From positions 1-10,714 of the forward strand of contig SFGS01000099.1 of assembly GCA_004557565.1 (NCBI GenBank): a DNA stretch of 10,714 nt, written 5' to 3'. The stretch is from Bacteroidales bacterium (GTDB lineage Bacteria > Bacteroidota > Bacteroidia > Bacteroidales > Muribaculaceae). Shown here one piece after another: positions 1 to 5,536 of the stretch. How positions within the stretch are numbered: position 1 is the first letter of the stretch; each line of letters opens with the position of its first letter. Position numbers and translations under genes: made by a program. Under the pieces are notes generated by a model. It was not told where the DNA came from. It saw only the letters and a program-made list of their open reading frames with translations, and made no database searches.

Positions 1-6
1 CACCGA

Positions 7-127
7 CCTCGTAAGAGGGCGGCGTTGGTGATGTGGTGTGGCTGATTCAAGCCCCAGCTTGAAATCAGACATGCCACAGCACTAACGACAGGTGCGAAGC
101 ACTGGCATCGCCAAAAGGCTGTTTTTT
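7..127 (+). ncRNA. Possible 3' part of a structured RNA, identity unknown
   Basis: The stretch folds into consecutive stems: CCTC/GAGG (7-10, 15-18) closed by a GTAA tetraloop of GNRA type; a long imperfect hairpin in which 23-27, 33-42 and 43-51 pair with 83-87, 73-82 and 58-67 around the loop CCCCAG; and GTGC-GAA-GCAC (92-102). A weak GCC-AAAA-GGC stem (110-119) is followed by six T (122-127), which could end transcription. No reading frame crosses it; the open frames entering from the left end stop by position 45. I do not recognise RNase P, tmRNA, SRP or 6S RNA motifs in it. It could equally be the structured 3' UTR of a gene lying left of the window. Confidence 0.35.
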
Positions 128-140
128 ATGTTTTTTGTTT

Positions 141-169
141 CGGTTCCCCAGTATTTTTCCACTGAACCG
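141..169. other. Small inverted repeat CGGTTC/GAACCG
   Basis: CGGTTC at 141-146 is complementary to GAACCG at 164-169, and AGT (150-152) to ACT (161-163), giving a bulged hairpin. There is no T-run on the 3' side in either direction. Its role is unknown; it may be part of the 3' flank of the RNA-like region before it. Confidence 0.4.
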
Positions 170-190
170 TCATCACCGCCTTCGTTTGAA

Positions 191-207
191 ACATGCCGAA
201 GGCATGT
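191..207. repeat. REP-like short palindrome ACATGCC-GAA-GGCATGT
   Basis: This is a perfect 7-bp stem with a 3-nt loop, followed by CCCTACG. Short palindromes of this design are scattered in intergenic DNA of many Bacteroidales, as recalled from general familiarity. No T-run follows it, so it is not a good terminator. I see nothing in the AT-rich stretch from 208 to 340 beyond an imperfect palindrome at 321-336. Confidence 0.5.
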
Positions 208-343
208 CCCTACGTTATGGTGTAATATGCTTGGGCATTCATTTGAATTTTTGGTGCGACTTGGTGTTTTTATCGATTTGTAACTATTTGTAATCTAATG
301 ATATATAATAAAACATTATCAAAGGAACGGTTCTTTTGATGGT

Positions 344-372
344 GGGGTGGAGTGGGTGGAGTGGGGGTTGGG
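344..372 (+). other. Putative G-quadruplex motif upstream of the lipoprotein gene
   Basis: Four G-runs (344-347, 354-356, 363-367, 370-372) are separated by loops of 6, 6 and 2 nt, which satisfies the usual G3+N1-7 pattern. The two 6-nt loops are both TGGAGT, so the tract arose partly from a short direct repeat. It lies on the coding strand about 50 nt upstream of the candidate -7 box of the next gene, so it is likely upstream of the transcript rather than in it. Whether it folds in the cell cannot be told from sequence. Confidence 0.4.
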
Positions 373-418
373 TGGCAATTCTGGTGAGGAAAATGGGGGA
401 AATGTGGAAAATTATTTG

Positions 419-426
419 TAGTTTTG
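419..426 (+). promoter_or_regulatory. Candidate -7 box for the WG-repeat lipoprotein gene
   Basis: TAGTTTTG matches the Bacteroidetes -7 consensus TAnnTTTG exactly. No TTTG -33 box sits at the expected distance (around 395-399 is a G-run), so the promoter is weak or differently organised. A start near 433 would give a leader of about 70 nt. Confidence 0.35.
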
Positions 427-504
427 CATTATATATGGACGATTGTGGTCTTTTTTCTGCCACATCGCCCTTTATTTTGACTGAAAACTAATTAATTACG
501 CTAT

Positions 505-2043
505 ATGAAGAATTTATTGAAATCAGTTTTTGCTGCGGCTATGCTGCTGCTTATGGTGGCTTGCAACGGCAGCAAAACCAACGAGGCATATCCATTGCCA
601 ATGAAGTATTTGCCTGTGCAGCTCGAAGGCTCCAAGATGTGGAGTATTCTTGACCTCGAATCTGGCGATGTGGTGGTGAAAGATGTGTACAAAGCCATGC
701 CATCGGCTGTGGTGAACGATATGTATTTTGTGATGAACGACGAAGGCACCTTCGACTATTATAATGTGGCTGACCCTAAAAAGCCTGTCAACAAGGAGCA
801 CTTTGGCAGCGCCACCGAGTTTGGCGTGGAGGGTTTGGCTCTGGCAAGCCTCAAGGGCAAGCCCATCAGCATCATCAACGAAAAGTGCGAGGTGGTGAAG
901 GAGTTGAGCGACAGCGTGGCTGAATGCTCGATGTTTAACCGCGGACTTGCTGTGGCTCGTTTCATCAACTCAAAATACGGCTACATCGACACCGAGGGCA
1001 AGACCGCGATTGCACCAAAGTACGACCAGGCCCACCCATTCATGTTTGAGGACCACGCAACGGTGGCACGCCAACGCGACAACGACTCTATCGTGGACAT
1101 CTGCTTCATCGACAAGAAGGGCGAAGAAACTTTCAAGACCAATTCCACCATGTATAACCCTCTCACTCCCAACTTCAACCAGGGCGTGATTCCTGTGGTG
1201 AACATGGCGAAGCGCGACACCGTGATTTGCCTCAATCCTGAAGGCAAGGAGGCCCCCAATCCATTCCAAGTGTCAGATAAAATCAAGAAAGACGGCTACG
1301 ACCAGCACTCTGCCACTGGCAAGGGCGGCTTTATCGTGATGAAGGGCGACAAGTTTGGCGCTATCGACGCCAACGGCACAGTGGTGGTGCCTATCAAGTA
1401 TCTCGACATCATCGACGTGTGCGCCAACCGCTACTTGGTGAGCGAAAAAGCAGGCGTTTACTTCCTCGTAGATGAAAACGGCAAGCCTGTGGGCAACGCC
1501 AAGATTGCGCATGCCAACGGCAATCCAAGAGCCATTGCCACTCGCGGCTTCATCGACTTGGCTATCACTGGCAGCAATTTGATGAGCATGTTCAACGAGC
1601 AAGGCTTCGTGCCTGTGGCAAAGGGCACCACCGTGGGCCACATGCTCCAAGCCATCGACACCTCTCATCCTGAAGCCTACGTTGGTCAAGACGCGTTGGC
1701 TGTGGGCTCAACCCTTGTCTCGTTTGCCGGTCCTATCGCATCGAAAGGTGCCGACGGTCAGGTTAATTTCAACGTGAACACGCAAGTTCGCCTTGTGGGC
1801 TTCGACTTCCCTGTGGTTTCTTACGCCGATGGCACTGAAGACGACCTCGTGGCATTCATGGCCGCCAACATGGGCAAGAACGGTTTTGTGAGCGCAGGCA
1901 ACAATGTGTTTGAGAGCGAGAACGGAACCGCTGTGGCACTCGGCTACAAGAGCGGCATTGTGCGCATCAACTACTACATGAACAAAGACGAAGTGCAGCC
2001 ACTCCCTGCCGAATCGAGAAAAGGCGCTAAAAAGCAAAAGTAA
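505..2043 (+). CDS. WG-repeat lipoprotein, function unknown
   Basis: The 512-residue product starts with a lysine-bearing n-region and a hydrophobic core ending in M-V-A-C, so residue Cys20 is the probable lipidation site. The lipobox is acceptable though Met at -3 is not the commonest choice. Residues after the cysteine (NGSKTN) lack an acidic surface-export signal, so a periplasm-facing lipoprotein is more likely than a surface one; this is inference. The body has WG (KWG)-type repeats: clear units at about 158-175 (GYIDTEGKTAIAPKY) and 284-300 (FGAIDANGTVVVPIKY), with degenerate units near 145-155 and 309-328. Such repeats form beta-rich folds thought to mediate binding; no enzyme motif is visible. 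The tail is rich in Lys/Arg. The start at 505 is chosen because it gives the signal peptide directly; no Shine-Dalgarno is seen. It is probably its own transcription unit, 236 nt before acpP. Confident about class, not about role. Confidence 0.85.
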   Translation: MKNLLKSVFAAAMLLLMVACNGSKTNEAYPLPMKYLPVQLEGSKMWSILDLESGDVVVKDVYKAMPSAVVNDMYFVMNDEGTFDYYNVADPKKPVNKEHFGSATEFGVEGLALASLKGKPISIINEKCEVVKELSDSVAECSMFNRGLAVARFINSKYGYIDTEGKTAIAPKYDQAHPFMFEDHATVARQRDNDSIVDICFIDKKGEETFKTNSTMYNPLTPNFNQGVIPVVNMAKRDTVICLNPEGKEAPNPFQVSDKIKKDGYDQHSATGKGGFIVMKGDKFGAIDANGTVVVPIKYLDIIDVCANRYLVSEKAGVYFLVDENGKPVGNAKIAHANGNPRAIATRGFIDLAITGSNLMSMFNEQGFVPVAKGTTVGHMLQAIDTSHPEAYVGQDALAVGSTLVSFAGPIASKGADGQVNFNVNTQVRLVGFDFPVVSYADGTEDDLVAFMAANMGKNGFVSAGNNVFESENGTAVALGYKSGIVRINYYMNKDEVQPLPAESRKGAKKQK

Positions 2044-2130
2044 TCTCGTAGGCACGTTATTAACCAATAAATTAGAGAAAATGACGAACGAGTGTGCAAT
2101 AAGTGTTAAATTTTGAAAAAAAATCAATAT

Positions 2131-2163
2131 TCGTTGCACACGAAAACTAAAAAAGTGCAACGA
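2131..2163. promoter_or_regulatory. 9-bp inverted repeat upstream of acpP
   Basis: TCGTTGCAC (2131-2139) is exactly complementary to GTGCAACGA (2155-2163), with a 15-nt A-rich spacer. A related reversed TGTGCAAT sits at 2093-2100, so the TTGCAC core occurs three times in about 70 bp. No T-run follows directly (the next one begins 16 nt away at 2179), so it is a poor terminator for the lipoprotein gene. It could be an operator upstream of the acpP promoter. No regulator gene is in the window. Confidence 0.4.
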
Positions 2164-2186
2164 CGCACAATTTATGGATTTTTTTC

Positions 2187-2217
2187 TTTAATATTTGGTA
2201 AATAATTACTTACTTTG
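2187..2217 (+). promoter_or_regulatory. Weak candidate promoter of acpP-fabF-rnc
   Basis: TTTA (2187-2190) and TTACTTTG (2210-2217) each differ by one base from the Bacteroidetes boxes TTTG and TAnnTTTG, at the correct 19-nt spacing. Transcription would begin near 2221, giving a leader of roughly 55-60 nt that is very A/T-rich and has no Shine-Dalgarno. No exact -7 match exists in the 236-nt gap, so this is the best candidate rather than a clear promoter. Confidence 0.35.
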
Positions 2218-2279
2218 CAAGGAATTTGTTTGAAAACAACAAAAAATAAATATTAATAACATTCTTAAATTTAAACATT

Positions 2280-2516
2280 ATGTCTGAAATTTCTGAAAGA
2301 GTAAAAGCAATTATCGTTGACAAATTAGGCGTTAGCGAAGCAGAAGTAACCCCAGAAGCAACTTTCCAACAGGACCTCGGTGCTGACTCACTCGACACTG
2401 TAGAACTCATCATGGAATTTGAAAAGGAATTTGGTATCTCTATTCCAGACGAAAAGTCAGAAGGTATCCAAACTGTAGGCGACGCTATCAAGTTCATCGA
2501 AGAAGCAAAAGCATAA
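2280..2516 (+). CDS. acpP: Acyl carrier protein
   Basis: The 78-residue acidic protein is the usual length for bacterial acyl carrier protein. It carries the phosphopantetheine attachment motif GADSLD, with Ser37 as the modified residue, followed by the recognition helix (TVELIMEFEKEFGI) and the conserved IPDE segment. It carries growing acyl chains as thioesters among cytoplasmic type II fatty acid synthesis enzymes, including the ketoacyl synthase encoded 31 nt downstream. The start codon follows an A/T-rich leader with no Shine-Dalgarno, normal for highly expressed Bacteroidetes genes. It is the first gene of a likely acpP-fabF-rnc operon. Confidence 0.98.
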   Translation: MSEISERVKAIIVDKLGVSEAEVTPEATFQQDLGADSLDTVELIMEFEKEFGISIPDEKSEGIQTVGDAIKFIEEAKA

Positions 2517-2547
2517 TCTTTTCATTTCCGCTACATAATATTTCGTT

Positions 2548-3828
2548 ATGGAATTAAAAAGAGTAGTGGTAACAGGTCTTGGAGCAATCACTCCATTGGG
2601 CAACGATGTAGAAACTACATGGAACAATGCCCTTAATGGTGTGAGCGGTGCAGGGCCTATTACTCATTTCGACGCAAGCCTTTTCAAGACTCAGTTTGCA
2701 TGTGAAGTAAAGGATTTCAAGCCTGAACTTTATGTGGCTGAAGGCGACCGCAAGGAACTACGCGACTTCAAGAAGAACGACCTCTACACTCAGTACGCTC
2801 TGGCTTCTGCCAAGCAAGCTTTGGAGGACTCAAAACTTCTTGAAAGCGACACCGACCGCAATGAGGTGGGCGTGATTTTCTCTTCTGGTATCGGTGGTAT
2901 TCACACCTTCGAGGAAGAAGTGGGATATTATGCCACTCATAAAGATCAGGGTCCTAAGTATAGTCCTTTCTTGATTCCCTCTATGATTGCCGACATCGCA
3001 GCTGGCCGCATCTCCATCAAGTATGGTTTCCGTGGTCCTAACTTCGGTGTGGTATCTGCTTGCGCATCATCAACCAACGGCATGATCGAGGCTTTCGACC
3101 AAGTGCGTTTGGGCAAGGCTGTTGCCATCGTTACCGGTGGTGCTGAAGCCGCTATCTGCCCAGTGGGTGTGGGTGGCTTTAACGCTATGCATGCACTCTC
3201 TACTCGCAACGAAAGCCCTGAAACCGCATCACGTCCATTCAGTGGCTCACGCGATGGCTTCGTGATGGGCGAAGGTGGTGTTTGCCTCATTTTCGAGGAA
3301 CTCGAACACGCTTTGGCTCGCGGTGCCAAGATTTATGCTGAAGTGGTGGGCGGTGGCACCAGTGCCGACGCTTACCACATCACTGCCACTCACCCAGAGG
3401 GCCTCGGTGCTCACTTGGTGATGAAGCGTGCGGTTGAAGATGCTGGACTCAGCGTTGACGATGTGGACTACATCAACGTGCACGGAACTTCTACCCCTGT
3501 GGGCGACCTCAGCGAAGCACAAGCTATCGTTGACCTCTTCGGTAAGCACGCTTACGAACTCAACATCAGTTCCACCAAGTCGATGACTGGTCACATGCTC
3601 GGTGCTACCGGTGCTATGGAAGCGATGTTCTGTGTGAAGTCGGTACAGGAAGACATCGTTCCTCCAACTATCAACCACGAAGACGACGACCGCGACGAAA
3701 AGATCGACTACAACCTCAACTTCACTTTTGGCAAGGCTCAAAAGCGCACAGTTAACGTAGCTCTTTCTAACACCTTCGGCTTCGGTGGTCACAACGCTAC
3801 TATCATCGTTAAGAAGTACAAAGGTTAA
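2548..3828 (+). CDS. fabF: 3-oxoacyl-[acyl-carrier-protein] synthase II
   Basis: The 426-residue product is a KAS II condensing enzyme: it joins malonyl-ACP to an acyl-enzyme to lengthen fatty acids by two carbons in the cytoplasm. The catalytic Cys172 lies in SACASS, the first active-site histidine (His312) in NVHGTSTP, and Lys344 and His349 in STKSMTGHMLGA. The glycine-rich C-terminal loop NTFGFGGHN is intact. The N-terminus RVVVTGLGAITPLG is typical of FabF. It is slightly longer than the E. coli enzyme (413 residues); the extra residues lie mainly in the 45-80 region and near 360-375. It follows acpP directly and precedes rnc by 5 nt, so co-transcription is likely. No Shine-Dalgarno is evident. 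Confidence 0.97.
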   Translation: MELKRVVVTGLGAITPLGNDVETTWNNALNGVSGAGPITHFDASLFKTQFACEVKDFKPELYVAEGDRKELRDFKKNDLYTQYALASAKQALEDSKLLESDTDRNEVGVIFSSGIGGIHTFEEEVGYYATHKDQGPKYSPFLIPSMIADIAAGRISIKYGFRGPNFGVVSACASSTNGMIEAFDQVRLGKAVAIVTGGAEAAICPVGVGGFNAMHALSTRNESPETASRPFSGSRDGFVMGEGGVCLIFEELEHALARGAKIYAEVVGGGTSADAYHITATHPEGLGAHLVMKRAVEDAGLSVDDVDYINVHGTSTPVGDLSEAQAIVDLFGKHAYELNISSTKSMTGHMLGATGAMEAMFCVKSVQEDIVPPTINHEDDDRDEKIDYNLNFTFGKAQKRTVNVALSNTFGFGGHNATIIVKKYKG

Positions 3829-3833
3829 TCCCC

Positions 3834-4622
3834 GTGTTTAACGGTATCATATCATTCATAAAGCTCCTTTCCTCTAAGGATAAGGGGCTTTATGTCTTTA
3901 TACATGACCTTACAGGATTCTACCCGAAAAACATTGAACTCTACAAATTGGCATTCGTGCACCGCTCCATGCCCGTGAAAGACGCCAACGGCAACTGGGT
4001 GAACAATGAGCGACTGGAATACCTCGGCGACGCTGTGCTCGACCTCGTGGTGGCGGCATATCTCTACCACCATTACCCCGACAAGCACGAAGGATTCCTG
4101 ACCAGCACTCGCGCCAAAATCGTGCAACGCGAAAGCCTCAATCGCATCGGTAAGCTCTTCCATCTCGACCAGCATGTGAAGGCCTCGTCGCACTCGTCGT
4201 CGCACAACAGCTACATCAGCGGCAATGCCGTGGAGGCGTTTGTGGGAGCCATCTACCTTGACCGTGGCTACGACTGCGCCCAGAAATTCATCGAACAGAA
4301 GATTATTCGCGACAATATCGACATCGTGAGCCTCGTCAACACCGAGAAGAACTTCAAGAGCCGCCTCATTGAGTGGACGCAGAAGTATCATGTGGTGATT
4401 GAATACGAGCTCGTGGACACCTATTGCGACACCGAAAACAATCCCGTGTTCCGCACAGCAGTGCTTCTGGGTGGCATCTACGCTGCCGACGCTACAGGCT
4501 ACAGCAAAAAGGAATCGCACCAGGGAGCATCGAAAAAAGCGCTTGAACGCCTTAAATCCGACCAGGTGTTCTATGAGCAAGTATTGGCAACTGCCGCCGC
4601 CACCGAATCCCCAAATCTCTAA
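3834..4622 (+). CDS. rnc: Ribonuclease III
   Basis: The 262-residue protein has the two domains of RNase III, the endonuclease that cuts double-stranded RNA in rRNA and mRNA processing. The nuclease domain (about 30-160) has the signature NERLEYLGDAVLD, giving Glu59, Glu62 and Asp66, plus Glu86 and Glu134. The position equivalent to E. coli Asp114 is Asn131 (SGNAVEAF); from memory this Asn is usual in Bacteroidetes enzymes, so it is probably not a defect. The double-stranded RNA-binding domain (about 170-242) ends with KKESHQGASKKAL. The start is GTG at 3834, 5 nt after the fabF stop: it keeps the N-terminal extension (KDKGLYVFIHDLTGFYP) seen in Bacteroidales homologues, whereas the next in-frame Met (46) would cut into the fold. 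Translation is probably coupled to fabF. pfkA, which often follows rnc in Bacteroides, is absent here. Confidence 0.96.
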   Translation: MFNGIISFIKLLSSKDKGLYVFIHDLTGFYPKNIELYKLAFVHRSMPVKDANGNWVNNERLEYLGDAVLDLVVAAYLYHHYPDKHEGFLTSTRAKIVQRESLNRIGKLFHLDQHVKASSHSSSHNSYISGNAVEAFVGAIYLDRGYDCAQKFIEQKIIRDNIDIVSLVNTEKNFKSRLIEWTQKYHVVIEYELVDTYCDTENNPVFRTAVLLGGIYAADATGYSKKESHQGASKKALERLKSDQVFYEQVLATAAATESPNL

Positions 4623-4638
4623 AAACACATACCCCCAT

Positions 4639-4680
4639 AAAAAAAACCAACCGCTAACATTCTCTGTCGGCGATTGGTTG
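4639..4680 (-). terminator. Intrinsic terminator on the minus strand, after rnc
   Basis: Read on the minus strand, AACCAA (4679-4674) then CGC (4672-4670) pairs with GCG and TTGGTT (4654-4652, 4650-4645) around a 15-nt loop, with one mismatch in the stem. The right arm runs straight into eight U (4646-4639). On the plus strand there is no T-run after the hairpin, so it does not look like the rnc terminator. It would end either a short minus-strand RNA starting near 4807 or read-through from the BspA-like gene 0.9 kb away. Confidence 0.6.
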
Positions 4681-4807
4681 ATAACTACTCCTCTAAAAAC
4701 ACAGATTGATGTTTATTCATGTCGATTAAAAGGCCACTAAGATAAATTTATAGAAACGGAATGAAGAAAACAGTTGCTCGTTTGTAACTTGTTTATGTTT
4801 TTCTTTC
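4639..4807 (-). ncRNA. Candidate minus-strand small RNA between rnc and the repeats
   Basis: An exact Bacteroidetes -7 box, TATTTTTG, lies on the minus strand at 4821-4814; no -33 TTTG sits at the right distance. A transcript starting near 4807 would run about 165-170 nt and stop at the hairpin plus eight U at 4680-4639. It converges on the 3' end of rnc but does not overlap the coding sequence. It contains only one tiny frame with an ATG (minus strand, 11 codons, MNKHQSVFLEE), so a non-coding RNA is the simpler reading. The 5' end is inferred from one box only. Confidence 0.3.
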
Positions 4808-4886
4808 ACATTGCAAAAATAACCAAACAAAAGTCCACATCACCCCCATACTGTAAATAATAATTCCCAAATCGTTAAAATCCTCT

Positions 4887-4908
4887 CCCAAATTCCCCAC
4901 CCACACCC
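4887..4908 (-). other. Putative G-quadruplex motif on the minus strand
   Basis: Four C-runs on the plus strand (4887-4889, 4895-4898, 4900-4902, 4906-4908) with spacers of 5, 1 and 3 nt mean a G3+N1-7 quadruplex pattern on the minus strand. It lies upstream of the candidate minus-strand small RNA. Function unknown. Confidence 0.35.
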
Positions 4909-4932
4909 TCAAATTCCACCAAAAGCCCCTGG

Positions 4933-5090
4933 AAGGCTCACACAGATTCAACAGATTCAACAAAAATCAGATGTTAGAGATTAGAAGTTAGATGTTAGAA
5001 GGCTCACACAGATTCAACAGATTCAACAAAAAATCAGATGTTAGAGATTAGAAGTTAGATGTTAGAGGGTTCACACAGATTCAACAAAAA
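4933..5090. repeat. 66-nt tandem repeat, two full copies and one partial
   Basis: Copy 1 is 4933-4998, copy 2 is 4999-5065 (one extra A), and a shortened third copy runs from 5066 to about 5090, lacking one inner 9-mer. Each full copy contains AGATTCAAC twice in tandem, then four TTAGA words spaced 7-8 nt (within GTTAGAGATTAGAAGTTAGA and the following TGTTAGA). The near identity of the two copies indicates a recent duplication. No frame is conserved across the copies, since 67 is not a multiple of three. Role unknown. Confidence 0.85.
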
Positions 5091-5095
5091 AATAA

Positions 5096-5251
5096 GGAAA
5101 TGATACACATGTTGTCTTTGTAATCATATAGTTGATGATGATTGGAGAAAATCCCGTAGGGATTAGATGTGTGTAGGCAGGTATGCAGCGAAGGTTATGC
5201 GAAATGAGCGAAGCGAAATGGAGCATAGCCGAAGCGAAATGCCTGCAAAAG
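5096..5251 (+). repeat. Interspersed element, copy 1 (same family as 10560-10714)
   Basis: About 155 nt align with the end of the window in the same orientation, with a few small gaps. It contains the palindrome AATCCC-GTA-GGGATT (5150-5164) and a 70-nt core (5177-5246) differing from the second copy by one base. The core is a dyad: GCAGGTAT (5177-5184) pairs with ATGCCTGC (5239-5246), GGTTATGC (5193-5200) with GCATAGCC (5223-5230) by one G-U, separated by matching internal loops GCAGCGAA and GAAGCGAA. GCGAAATG occurs three times. No transposase is present, so a non-autonomous or REP-like repeat is the best reading. Confidence 0.85.
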
Positions 5252-5363
5252 GTAGCATAACAATATGCATCCCAGCGGGATGCGATTTCTCCATCATTTG
5301 GCAATTTGATGTTGTCGCATTCCGCTGGAATGCATAATATTGGCATATCTATTGCAGGCATTT
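5237..5363. repeat. Nested palindrome: hairpin-forming arms inside a larger dyad
   Basis: Outer arms AAATGCCTGCAA (5237-5248) and TTGCAGGCATTT (5352-5363) are perfectly complementary over 12 nt. Inside them, 5261-5285 is complementary to 5315-5342 apart from a 3-nt insertion and two transitions. Each inner arm is itself a perfect 7-bp palindrome: GCATCCC-AGC-GGGATGC (5267-5283) and GCATTCC-GCT-GGAATGC (5317-5333). The structure can therefore fold as one long hairpin or as two short ones. It continues from the interspersed element copy 1, and the right flank to about 5400 has further small dyads (CGAAC-AA-GTTCG at 5367-5378). I find no supported gene in this stretch. Confidence 0.75.
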
Positions 5364-5434
5364 GCCCGAACAAGTTCGAGCGAGCTAAAGGTTCGAAATT
5401 CATCGCATCTTCTTCGGTAAAACTGGTATATCAA

Positions 5435-5515
5435 CAAAAAAATAATTCGTGGAAATCTGTGTTATCCGTGTTCGCATGATTCTGCTACGGATTTGCACAA
5501 ATTTCCACGAATTAT
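5435..5515 (-). terminator. Long hairpin with U-tract after the BspA-like gene
   Basis: The arms 5442-5461 and 5496-5515 are complementary at 19 of 20 positions (core AATTCGTGGAAAT), with an additional inner ATCCG/CGGAT stem (5464-5468, 5488-5492). On the minus strand the hairpin is followed by an A-to-U tract (5443-5435, TATTTTTTT), 21 nt beyond the stop codon of the BspA-like gene. This makes it a strong intrinsic terminator for that gene. The same sequence family recurs at 8852-8937. Confidence 0.7.
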
Positions 5516-5536
5516 CTTTGTGGTTGGGTGGTGGGG

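Noticed and set aside
92..283. 63-codon plus-strand frame near the left end
   Set aside because: It runs through the T-rich terminator-like region and two hairpins, has no start signals and resembles no protein.
2131..2163. Inverted repeat considered as the terminator of the lipoprotein gene
   Set aside because: The T-run nearest to it begins 16 nt past the stem, too far for a standard intrinsic terminator.
3852..4628. 258-codon open frame antisense to rnc
   Set aside because: The plus strand encodes a complete RNase III; the antisense product shows no family features.
4933..5090. Tandem repeat considered as a CRISPR array
   Set aside because: The copies abut without unique spacers, the unit is 66 nt, and no cas gene is near.
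5391..5402. GGTTCGAAATTC, resembling a tRNA T-loop
   Set aside because: No acceptor, D or anticodon stems can be formed around it; it belongs to the palindromic repeat flank.
5071..5403. 110-codon minus-strand frame in the repeat region
   Set aside because: It is composed of the interspersed element and nested palindrome, and the second copy at 10560 shows indels that would break the frame. Repeats like this are easily mis-annotated as hypothetical proteins.
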